Assembly: GCF_015354055.1 (NCBI RefSeq)
Contig: NZ_JACHTM010000001.1
Coordinates: 868,001 to 932,000 of the forward strand
Length of the DNA: 64,000 nt
Direction of reading: 5' to 3'
Source of the DNA: Thermaurantiacus tibetensis
GTDB taxonomy: Bacteria > Pseudomonadota > Alphaproteobacteria > Sphingomonadales > Sphingomonadaceae
The notes under the pieces are model-generated. The model did no database searches. It saw only the letters and a list, made by a program, of their open reading frames with translations, and was not told where the DNA came from. Position 1 is the first letter of the stretch; each line of letters starts with the position of its first letter. Shown here one piece after another: positions 45,545 through 53,567 of the stretch. The translations under genes were made by a program, and so were the position numbers.

Positions 45545-46492
45545 ATGACCGAACCCCCTTCTCCGGGCCCGGCCGAGGGAGGTCCGGACCCTGTCTATTC
45601 CGCGACCGCCGAAGCGGAGGTGCGGTTCGCGCTCTTGGCCGCGCTCGGTGCCGGCGGCGGCCGCCACCCGCGGGACTGGCGCCAGGACACGCCGGCAGCG
45701 CTGCTGGAAGACGTCGGCCCGGCCGGCTGGCAGGTCCGCCTCCAGGCGGCGGCGCGAAACCTCGAGGATGCCGGCTACCGCTGCGCTGCCGCGACACCCG
45801 AAGCCGCTGCCGCGCTGTTCGGCGAGCCGCTCGCCGCCTCGGTTGCAGCGATCGTCGCAGGCCTTGGCAAGGTCTGGCCGCGCATGACACCGGCAGGAAA
45901 GGAGACGAAATCCCGAATGGCAACCTGTCGCGGGCGGTTGTCGGGCCAACCGTGCTTCTCTCGCCGGCGGCCGCGCGTCCTTCCGCAAGGTTCGGCGTCG
46001 CCTGAGTCGCCGCTCCTGATCGAATCTCATCTTCCGAAGGCGCTCATCGAGGTCTCCGGTGCCCTCATGGTGCGCGGCTGCGCCAACGACGACACCGCAA
46101 CGCTCTGGGCAACGCTCGAGGCAACGTTCGTGGCAAAGCCGCTCGCGGTGCGCAGGCACGGCGTGCTTTCCTCCGTCAACGCCGCCTCGGCCAATCGCGG
46201 CCCGGAGGTCCTGGGCAAGATCGTGAAACTCTTTCTCAAGGCCGCGACCCTGGGCACGGCCGGATTCGCGCCGCGGAAGGCCATGACCTGCACCGAGGCG
46301 GCCATCGCCCTCATCAGGGAGGTCACGGCAAGGGAAACCCGGATCCGGACGCTTGAAGAAGAACAGGATCGCAATCCCTCCGAGGCACGGGCCGCGCACA
46401 TCGCGATGCTCAAGAGCGAGGTCGCAGCGCCCCGGGCAACCCGGCTCCGTCTGCCTTGGACGGCTCTGTCGATCTTGCGCCTTCCCACCTGA
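45545..46492 (+). CDS. Hypothetical protein, probably composite or decayed
   Basis: 315 aa from an ATG preceded by GGGGAG. Residues 1-117 (AEAEVRFALLAALGAGGGRH, AGWQVRLQAAARNLEDAGYR) look like a small globular helical protein just downstream of tfuA. Residues 125-165 look non-coding. From HLPKALIEVSGALMVRGC a second protein-like part begins (NRGPEVLGKIVKLFLKAATL, ALIREVTARETRIRTLEEEQ). I recognise neither part. Abrupt changes in composition suggest two old genes joined by decay. Confidence 0.4.
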   Translation: MTEPPSPGPAEGGPDPVYSATAEAEVRFALLAALGAGGGRHPRDWRQDTPAALLEDVGPAGWQVRLQAAARNLEDAGYRCAAATPEAAAALFGEPLAASVAAIVAGLGKVWPRMTPAGKETKSRMATCRGRLSGQPCFSRRRPRVLPQGSASPESPLLIESHLPKALIEVSGALMVRGCANDDTATLWATLEATFVAKPLAVRRHGVLSSVNAASANRGPEVLGKIVKLFLKAATLGTAGFAPRKAMTCTEAAIALIREVTARETRIRTLEEEQDRNPSEARAAHIAMLKSEVAAPRATRLRLPWTALSILRLPT

Positions 46493-47175
46493 GCGCGAAC
46501 CCGGGAACAACGGTGGTGGCCTCGACGGGCCAAAGCGTCACGATCGTTCGCTCGGCCTTCGCGGAGGATCCGGCCACCCTGCTTGCCGGCTTCGAGCCTG
46601 CCGGGCAGATGACCGTGGCGGTGGCGCTTCCCAAGGCTCTGCCCCCCGACGCGCAGGAACACGCCGCTGCCGATGAGACGGCTGTGCAGCCAGCCAATCC
46701 CGAGGCCGCCGCGCTGGTGCTCCCCTCCCCGGCCAAGGTCGATGTCGTGGTCATGCTTGTGCTGCGCGCCACGGAGCCGAACGGCGGGATTGCGGCGTCG
46801 CAGGTGCTGGCCGATGTCCCGATGCGGCAGTGGGGCCCTTTGCAGCGCCTGCCGCTGCGGGCGGGCTTCGGCCGCACGCGGACCTTCCAGGCAGAGTTCG
46901 ACGCCTTCGGGCAGCAAAGCGAGACAAGCGTGGCCACGACGTCGCGCGCGGCGGCCATCACGGGCGGCCCTGCCGGGATTGCCACGGATGCCGAAGCCTT
47001 CGCCACTGCCTACAGCCCCGCGGCACGCGAGAAGGCGAAACGCGATCGGCTGCCGGTCCAGCAGGAGCTCAACCGGCTGCGGGCCTGCCGGGAAGCGGCC
47101 GGCAAGAGCGACCTCTGGTGGGATTGCGATACCGTCCTTGCGCCGTCCGGAAAGGCCGGAACGCCCGCCCTATGA
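46456..47175 (+). CDS. Hypothetical protein, likely frameshifted continuation of the upstream ORF
   Basis: 240 codons open from a TTG, with no good start or ribosome-binding site. It overlaps the preceding ORF by 37 nt in another frame. Content is protein-like (VDVVVMLVLRATEPNGGIAA, RAGFGRTRTFQAEFDAFGQQ, RLPVQQELNRLRACREAAGK). A single frameshift near 46456 would join it to the second half of the previous ORF as one protein. Function unknown. Confidence 0.4.
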   Translation: MDGSVDLAPSHLSANPGTTVVASTGQSVTIVRSAFAEDPATLLAGFEPAGQMTVAVALPKALPPDAQEHAAADETAVQPANPEAAALVLPSPAKVDVVVMLVLRATEPNGGIAASQVLADVPMRQWGPLQRLPLRAGFGRTRTFQAEFDAFGQQSETSVATTSRAAAITGGPAGIATDAEAFATAYSPAAREKAKRDRLPVQQELNRLRACREAAGKSDLWWDCDTVLAPSGKAGTPAL

Positions 47176-47586
47176 AGGCGGGCCGGCCGAGCCGACGAGG
47201 GTCGCCGGGCATGCGCCCGGTCCGTCGCCCGGGCGGCCGAGCCAGACATCCCAGCAGGCTGCGCGCGCCCGGTCGACGCCGACGCTCTCGACGCGGAAGC
47301 GCAGCCGCCGGCCCAGCGGATTCTCGGTCAGCCGCAGGGTGAGATCGGGCTGCATGGTGACGAAGCCGGCCCCCCGCGTCTCGGGGCAGTCGGCAAGGTC
47401 GAGATCCCCGCCTGCCGGGATCGCCAGACGGAGCGGTGCCCGCGCCAGCGCCTCGGCGCTCAGCTGCCGCACCTCGCCGTTCTGGAAGGTGTCGGGGCGG
47501 GCCTGGGCATGGCCGGGGCTGGAAGGCAGCAGGGCGGCGTGCAGGGTGGCAAGGCCGCCGATTGCATCCAGGGTACATATGGTCAT
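47170..47586 (-). CDS. Hypothetical secreted protein
   Basis: 138 aa, with a weak signal-like N-terminus ending near SSPGHAQ. The body has regular beta-strand patterning (LRLAIPAGGDLDLADCPETR, GFVTMQPDLTLRLTENPLGR, LRFRVESVGVDRARAACWDV). It is convergent with the preceding ORF, overlapping by 6 nt. No family recognised. The start is uncertain; an in-frame ATG at 47661 is possible. Confidence 0.45.
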   Translation of the reverse strand: MTICTLDAIGGLATLHAALLPSSPGHAQARPDTFQNGEVRQLSAEALARAPLRLAIPAGGDLDLADCPETRGAGFVTMQPDLTLRLTENPLGRRLRFRVESVGVDRARAACWDVWLGRPGDGPGACPATLVGSAGPPS

Positions 47587-47771
47587 CCTCCGTGTCTGCC
47601 GGCGAAGCGTGCCGGCGGGAGAACCATGCCCGAAGGCACCGCGGAAGAGCGTGCGCCTCATGGCCCATTCCCTGCGCTTTCACGGGAATTTCCGGATGCG
47701 CCGGGGCTTGCCGGACATGGAAGGCCTCCGCCGGAGGGGTGCTCCGGCGCGGGCCCGACCCTGCGGGGTGG

Positions 47772-48389
47772 TCAGGCCCTGACGGCAGCGCGCGGGCCGC
47801 GGCGGCGCAGCGCCGAGCCGATCACGGCGCCGGCCTCGTTCAGGGCGCGGACGGTTCCGGACGGGCGGAACGAGCGGCCGTGTTCGCGCCATCGCACCGT
47901 CGCGCCGTCCCGCACAGGACCATCGCTGCCCCATGAGCCGGACTGGCCGAGGATCACGCCAGCGTCGTTGATGTCCCTGCCGCTGTCAGACACATGGAAA
48001 TCGCCGTTAGGCTCCACCAGCTTGGGATAGACCGTGAAAACATCGCCCTTGCTGTCTGAGCGCAAGGCCAGAGTTCCGTCTCCGCCGAGTTGAAAGAGAC
48101 TGCCCACCATCACCCCATGGTTCTTCAGGCCCCAGCCGATGAACCGGGCGGAGGTCACGCCCGGGGGCAGTCCATAGCCAGTGCGCGGCGATGACAGCGC
48201 GCCCGCCGACCCGATCACCGCCTGGGCCTAGGCGTCGACGCCGCCCGACGTTGGGACAACGATCTCGCCGGCAGTGTTGAACGCCGCCGGCTCCGCTCAA
48301 GCCCCCGTCTCGATCACCAGACCCTGAGGCGGGCTGGCCTCCGCCGCCGCCAGCACGACCCGTGCTGCTCCACTCATCACCCGTTCCAT
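47772..48389 (-). pseudogene. Broken HAF-repeat-type protein gene
   Basis: The open part (48218 to 47772) contains HAF-like repeat ends such as DINDAGVILGQSG and ALNEAGAVIGSA, with NHGVMVGSLFQ. In the same frame upstream lie FNTAGEIVVPTSGGVDA and an apparent start at 48389. These are interrupted by a TAG after GGVDA and a TGA after VIETGA. HAF-repeat proteins are predicted extracellular beta-propeller-like proteins of unknown role. Two nonsense codons indicate a pseudogene. Confidence 0.55.
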
Positions 48390-48544
48390 CGCCTGCCTCC
48401 TGAGGCTCGTCCGCCTGCTTGCGAACGCGAGCAGCAAGACCGCACCGCAGGCGCCCTGCACCCGCCGGCCACGGATTTCTCACGGTCGTTTCACGCGTCC
48501 GGCTTCGCAGCGGCAGCGCCGCCCCGCCCGGGGTCGGCAGCGGG

Positions 48545-50962
48545 TCAGGCCTGCCCGTGCTCCATCCCGCTCCCAGCCGCGGTTTCCGCGGTTGCGATGA
48601 GCCGGGCGGTCCGCACGAAACTGTCGGGGTTGAGGGAGATGGAATCGATCCCCTGCGCAACGAGGAAGCGGGCGAAGTCCGGGTGGTTGCTCGGCGCCTC
48701 GCCGCAGATGCCAACCGGAATACCGCGGGCATGGGCCTTCGCGATGGCCTCGGCAATGGCGCGGGTGACGGCGGGATTCCGCTCGTCGAACAGGTCGGCC
48801 AGCAGCTCAGAATCCCTGTCGACGCCGAGGATCAGCTGGGTGAGATCGTTGGAGCCGATCGAGAAGCCGTCGAAGCGCTCGGCGAACGCCTCCGCGAGAA
48901 ACACGTTCGCGGGGATCTCGCACATCATGTAAACCTCAAGGCCATCCTCGCCGCGGACAAGACCGTGACGGGCCATCTCCGCCAGCACGCGGTCGGCCTC
49001 CTCGGGCGTACGGCAGAAGGGGACCATCACGATGAGGTTGCGGAAGCCGATCTCGCGGCGCGCCATGGCCAGCGCCCGGCACTCCAGCGCGAACCCCTCG
49101 CGATAGGCCTCGTGGTGGTAGCGCGCGGCGCCGCGGAAGCCGAGCATCGGGTTTTCCTCGACCGGTTCGAACGCCTGCCCGCCGACGAGATGGGCATATT
49201 CGTTGGTCTTGAAGTCGCTCAGCCGGACGATCGCGGGGTGGGGGAAGAAGGGCGCGGCGAGGCGGCTGATGCCGCGGGCCAGGGTGTCGACGAAATAGTC
49301 GGCCGGGCTCGGATGGCCCGCGGCCAACGCCTCGAGGCGGCGGCGGTCGGCCTCGCCGAGCCGTTCCGGGTGGACCGCGGCCATCGGGTGCACCTTGATG
49401 AGGTTTGCGATGATGAACTCCATGCGTGCAAGACCGACGCCCCGCGCCGGCAGCCGCCACCAGGCAAAGCCCGCCGCCGGGTCCGCGAGGTTGAGCATGA
49501 TGCGGGTGCGGGTCTCCGGGATCGTGGCGAGGTCGATGTCCTCGGTCTCGAAGGGAAGGATGCCCCGATAGACCAGCCCCCGCGCCCCGGAGGCGCACGA
49601 CAGGGTCACGGCCTCGCCGTCCGCCAGGTCGTGGGTGGCAGTCCTCGTGCCGACCACCGCCGGGACCCCGAGCTCGCGGCTGACGATCGCGGCATGGCTG
49701 GTGCTGCCACCTCGGTCGGTGATGATGCCGGCCGCCCGCTTCATCACCGGCACCCAGTCCGGGTCGGTGTTCTCCGTCACCAGGATCGCCCCGTCCCGGA
49801 AGTCTTCGATCTCCGAGGCGTCGCGGATGATGCAGGTCCGGCCGGTGGCGATCGCACTGCCGACGGCAATCCCGGTCAGGACCGGCTCTGCCTTCGTCTG
49901 CAGCCGGAAGGTGCGCAGGACCGAGCCCGACCCGGCCGCGTGGACCGTCTCGGGCCGAGCCTGGACGAGGTAGAGCAGCCCGTTGCCGCCGTCCTTGGCC
50001 CATTCGAGGTCCATCGGCCGGCCGTAGTGGCGCTCGACGGCAACCGCCCAGCGGCCGAGTTCGCAGATCTCGGCGTCGCTCAGCACGAACGACTGGCGCT
50101 CGGCTGGCGTGCAGGGCACGACGCGGGTGCGGCTTCCCCCCTCGTCGGCATAGACCATGCGGATCGCCTTGTCGCCCAGCGCCTTCTCGATGATCGGCGC
50201 GGTGCCAGGGGTGTCGAGAAGGGGCTTGAACACGAGATACCGGTCCGGGTTCACGGCGCCCTGGACGATCGTCTCGCCAAGACCCCAGGCGGCGCTGATG
50301 CTCGCGACCTTCGGGAACCCTGTCTCGGTCTCGAGCGTGAACATGACGCCAGACCCGGCAAGATCGGCCCGCACCATCTGCTGGACCCCAACCGAAAGCG
50401 CGACCGAAAGATGATCATAGCCCTTCGCTTCGCGGTAGCTGATGGCCCGATCGGTGAAGAGGGAGGCGAAGCAGCGGAGGCAGGCGTCAAGGAGCGCAGC
50501 TTCGCCCCGGATGTTAAGATAGGTCTCGTGCTGGCCGGCAAAGCTCGCGTCCGGCAGATCCTCGGCCGTCGCGCTGCTGCGGACGGCGACGGCCGGATCG
50601 GAGGTTCCAAGCCGCTCCGCGAGCGCGGCGTAGGCGGCCCGGATGTCGGCAACGAGCGGATCGGGCAGGCGGCCCGCGAGGATCAGGGCCCGGATAGCGT
50701 GGCCGCAATCCTGCAGGCTCGTCTGCCCCGAACGAAAGCGCTCGAGGCGGGTGCGCAACTCCGGCTCGAGGCCATTTTCGGCAAGGAAGGCGCGATAGGC
50801 ATCGGCCGTGGTCGCAAACCCGTCGGGAACCCTGACGCCGGCTGCGCCGAGCGCGCGGATCAGCTCCCCGAGGGATGCGTTCTTGCCGCCGACGATCGGG
50901 ACGTCGCGGACCGACAGTTCGGCAAACCACCGGACGTTCAGCAAGCCTGGTTGCGCAGCCAT
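48545..50962 (-). CDS. ppsA: Phosphoenolpyruvate synthase
   Basis: About 805 aa; pyruvate + ATP + water to PEP + AMP + phosphate. N-terminal nucleotide-binding domain: PIVGGKNASLGELI, AVRSSATAEDLPDASFAGQH and PDRYLVFKP. Phosphohistidine domain: GGSTSHAAIVSRELGVPAVV. C-terminal PEP/pyruvate-binding barrel: GFRGAARY, EVYMMCEIPAN, FDGFSIGSNDLTQLILGVDR and VGICGEAPSNHPDF. The start at 50962 (MAAQPGLLNV) fits the family; an in-frame ATG 33 nt upstream has less support. It serves gluconeogenesis from acetate or other C2/C3 sources. It stands alone, flanked by decayed DNA. Confidence 0.95.
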   Translation of the reverse strand: MAAQPGLLNVRWFAELSVRDVPIVGGKNASLGELIRALGAAGVRVPDGFATTADAYRAFLAENGLEPELRTRLERFRSGQTSLQDCGHAIRALILAGRLPDPLVADIRAAYAALAERLGTSDPAVAVRSSATAEDLPDASFAGQHETYLNIRGEAALLDACLRCFASLFTDRAISYREAKGYDHLSVALSVGVQQMVRADLAGSGVMFTLETETGFPKVASISAAWGLGETIVQGAVNPDRYLVFKPLLDTPGTAPIIEKALGDKAIRMVYADEGGSRTRVVPCTPAERQSFVLSDAEICELGRWAVAVERHYGRPMDLEWAKDGGNGLLYLVQARPETVHAAGSGSVLRTFRLQTKAEPVLTGIAVGSAIATGRTCIIRDASEIEDFRDGAILVTENTDPDWVPVMKRAAGIITDRGGSTSHAAIVSRELGVPAVVGTRTATHDLADGEAVTLSCASGARGLVYRGILPFETEDIDLATIPETRTRIMLNLADPAAGFAWWRLPARGVGLARMEFIIANLIKVHPMAAVHPERLGEADRRRLEALAAGHPSPADYFVDTLARGISRLAAPFFPHPAIVRLSDFKTNEYAHLVGGQAFEPVEENPMLGFRGAARYHHEAYREGFALECRALAMARREIGFRNLIVMVPFCRTPEEADRVLAEMARHGLVRGEDGLEVYMMCEIPANVFLAEAFAERFDGFSIGSNDLTQLILGVDRDSELLADLFDERNPAVTRAIAEAIAKAHARGIPVGICGEAPSNHPDFARFLVAQGIDSISLNPDSFVRTARLIATAETAAGSGMEHGQA

Positions 50963-51335
50963 CAGCTCGTCATCCTCCTGCCTGCATTCGAACACCCCCG
51001 CGCCGGATTGGACCGCGACCGGGTGTCCGGAGCCTCCCCGATATGGGTCACGGCGCCCTCTTCAACTAGCCGGTGATGGCGGAGGCGTCGGCTTCGGCGT
51101 CAGCGGTCGGAATGCTGCCGCTGGGCCCTGCCAGCCTGCGGCGATCGAAACGGTCAACCCGCATCTGCATCGCAGATTTGGGAACACGCCCGCTCCGCTT
51201 TCGGCACGCCCCTTGTCGTCGCGTTCGGGATGCTGTTGCTCGGGGACTGGATTTCGGCCCCGACCTGCCGCTCCGCCCGCTGCCGCTCCGCCCGCTGCCG
51301 CTGCGGCCGCTTGCCGGGACAGGAACGTGGGATGC
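50963..51335. other. Gap between ppsA and the outer-membrane protein gene
   Basis: No gene recognised. Contains a short 15-bp tandem repeat (51265-51306). It should hold the ppsA promoter, but no clear promoter elements stand out. Confidence 0.5.
51265..51306. repeat. 15-bp tandem repeat
   Basis: The unit CTGCCGCTCCGCCCG occurs at 51265-51279 and 51280-51294 and partly again from 51295. It is non-coding and of no evident function. Confidence 0.7.
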
Positions 51336-52076
51336 TCAGAATCGGAACCGGATGCCCGCGGTTGGGCCGTGGGCCATGACATCGAAGCGGAAGGCCCGAA
51401 GTCCCTCGCCCGTCTCATACTTCATGTAGATGACGCGGTAGCCAAGCTTGGCCTGGACGCTTTCGGACAGGCGGACGCCAAGGGTCGGCCAGGCCTGCGC
51501 CGCGATGTCGGAGCCGGCGCCGAACCCGCCCACATCGGCGAGCATGGCGAGATCGACCGTGCGGGACAGCGGCCCGCGGACCCGAAGCCCGACCAGCGGG
51601 TCGACCCAGGTCTCCGAGTTCCGGACGGCCACGGGTGCGCCCGTGCGGGGATCGGTTGCCGAGATGTCAACGCCAAGGTCGTTCACCCGCACGCCTGCAT
51701 AGGCCTCGGCAAAGCGGTGGATCCGGGCGAGCCCCATGACCGCATAGGCGCCCTGGTGGCCGCCGACCCGGTCGACCAGCCCGCGCCGCTCCATCTCCAG
51801 GTTCATGTAGGTGCCGTCGAAGGCGAGGCCGAACCGCCCGTTGTTGGCCTCGAGCAGGCCCATCACCCCCCAGTTCAGGTTGGCGAACAGGTTCCTCGGG
51901 CTGGTGGAGCCGCTGAACCTGACCGGCCCGATGCCGGTCGCGCCGTTCATGAAGGGCGCCATGAGATAGGGCTCGGCGGTGAAGGTCCAGCGCCGGCTGC
52001 CGGCTGCCGGCGCGGCGCTGGCTGGTGCCGAGCCCAGGATGATGAGGATGCAGGCCAGCAGCCGGAACGCAAACAT
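51336..52076 (-). CDS. Outer-membrane beta-barrel protein
   Basis: 246 aa with signal peptide MFAFRLLACILIILGSAPAS and a barrel-like mature part of alternating amphipathic strands (FTAEPYLMAPFMNGATGIG, NLNWGVMGLLEANNGRFGLA, LGYRVIYMKYETGEGLRAF), ending in the C-terminal R-F-R-F recognised by the Bam complex. It resembles small outer-membrane proteins of the OmpW/OprG size class but matches no specific family I know. It is divergent from the double-TetR regulator, which may control it. Confidence 0.7.
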   Translation of the reverse strand: MFAFRLLACILIILGSAPASAAPAAGSRRWTFTAEPYLMAPFMNGATGIGPVRFSGSTSPRNLFANLNWGVMGLLEANNGRFGLAFDGTYMNLEMERRGLVDRVGGHQGAYAVMGLARIHRFAEAYAGVRVNDLGVDISATDPRTGAPVAVRNSETWVDPLVGLRVRGPLSRTVDLAMLADVGGFGAGSDIAAQAWPTLGVRLSESVQAKLGYRVIYMKYETGEGLRAFRFDVMAHGPTAGIRFRF

Positions 52077-52296
52077 TCGGAATATCCTTTTCCGATGCGC
52101 AGGCTTGTAATCTTAGCCTTACCGTGGCCTGATCACCAGAGCCACGACAGAATGAGAAGGACAGCCTGAGGTCCGGGAGGTCCCTGGGAAATCCTGGCGT
52201 TGAGCAAGCCCGGCGATGCCGGCCCGGCGCCTGGCGGCCGCTCAGACCCGGCCCCGGCGTGTTGCAGACGGAGCGGCTTCCGCCCAAACACGTCGG

Positions 52297-53469
52297 ATGG
52301 AAGGTCGGGAGGCAGTTGAGCGTCGCCTGCTCGAGGCCGCGCGCAGCCTGTGTCACGAATCGGGTCTGTCAGCGCTGACCTTCCGCGGCATCGCCCGCAA
52401 GGCCGGGATGTCGGCGGGCGGGCTCGCCGGACGGCACGCCAGTCTCGACGCATTGCTCGCCTCGATCGCCGAGGCGGAGGTTCGGGACATGGCGGCCTGG
52501 CTCGGCGGGTGGCGGCTGCGCCTGCCTCTGGGCCAGACAACCGACGATGCCATGGTGGCGCAGGCGATCGAGGCGCTGCTCGACGACTGGGCGCGCAACC
52601 GCTGCGGCTCCGCCCACCTGCAGGCGGCGCTGCGCGTCTCCGCCCCGCTGCTGCCGGCTGCGCTCCGCACGAGCCTCGCCGAAATCGACCGGGTGCTGGA
52701 GCAGTTCCTGGCCGCGCTGTCGCAGGGCCACCCGGCATCGCCGGGCGGGCTTGCTGCGGTCCTTCACGCCATGCTGGTCGACGAGCTGGCCTTCACGCTG
52801 TGCATGGGCGATCTGCCCGCCTATCGCTGGCTTCGCTGGAGATGCCTCCGGCACCTTCTGGCTGGCCTCCCGCCGTCCGATCCGCCGGAACTGCCGGCCC
52901 TGCTTGCCGAGCTGGAAGCGCTTTCGATCACGGCCGAAGCCGACGGGAAGCCAGCCGAGGGCGTTGGCGGACTCGTCGCCGACTCCATCGCCGACCTTCT
53001 CGAAGAGGGCAATCTTGGCGCCATCTCGCACCGCAAGGTGGCCGCACGGCTCGGCATGGCGCACACGAGCGTTGCGCATCACTTCCCGACCGCGGCCGCC
53101 CTGATGCGGGCAGGGCTGACGGCCCTCTATCGTCGGATTCGCAGCGGCGCGCGGAACGACGTGGCGCTGGCCGAACGCGTGGCGCGCGCAAGCCATGGGC
53201 TGGCCCTTGCTGCTGCGAGGGATCCCTTCTTCCGCCCCTATGCCATCGACATGCGCTGGCGCCGGGGCGAGAATCTCTGGCCGCTTCTGCCTGCCATGAT
53301 GGGCGATGGCAGCGCTCCCGGAAGCCATCGCCTGAACGCGCAGCTGATTTCCCTGACCTTCCTCGGCGCCTGTCTTTCCGCCGACGGGCTCCAGCCGGAC
53401 CGGCTGCAGCGGCTGCGGCAGGCGCTCGATACCATCCGACGGGCCATGCCGTCCGTACACCCGTCCTGA
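52297..53469 (+). CDS. Transcriptional regulator with two TetR-like halves
   Basis: About 390 aa, nearly twice a normal TetR protein. The first DNA-binding domain is near residues 8-60 (LLEAARSLCHESGLSALTFR, GIARKAGMSAGGLAGRHASL), with a degenerate third helix. A second TetR-like HTH begins near residue 230 (SIADLLEEGNLGAISHRKVA, ARLGMAHTSVAHHFPTAAAL), followed by its own ligand-domain helices. An ATG at 52216 is in frame, but the intervening residues are not domain-like. It is upstream of, and co-oriented with, a TonB receptor and a phospholipase, which it may regulate. Confidence 0.78.
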   Translation: MEGREAVERRLLEAARSLCHESGLSALTFRGIARKAGMSAGGLAGRHASLDALLASIAEAEVRDMAAWLGGWRLRLPLGQTTDDAMVAQAIEALLDDWARNRCGSAHLQAALRVSAPLLPAALRTSLAEIDRVLEQFLAALSQGHPASPGGLAAVLHAMLVDELAFTLCMGDLPAYRWLRWRCLRHLLAGLPPSDPPELPALLAELEALSITAEADGKPAEGVGGLVADSIADLLEEGNLGAISHRKVAARLGMAHTSVAHHFPTAAALMRAGLTALYRRIRSGARNDVALAERVARASHGLALAAARDPFFRPYAIDMRWRRGENLWPLLPAMMGDGSAPGSHRLNAQLISLTFLGACLSADGLQPDRLQRLRQALDTIRRAMPSVHPS

Positions 53470-53567
53470 TATCGCATCAAAGTTCACGATAGAGCCATAC
53501 AAGCGTCTTGGTGATGTAATCTGCGGCGCATAACGCGCACCCACCGAGAGTTCAGAGGACATTCCCG

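Noticed and set aside
51265-51306. CRISPR-like repeat
   Set aside because: Only two full 15-bp units with no spacers; a simple tandem repeat. No CRISPR array or cas gene was seen anywhere in the window.
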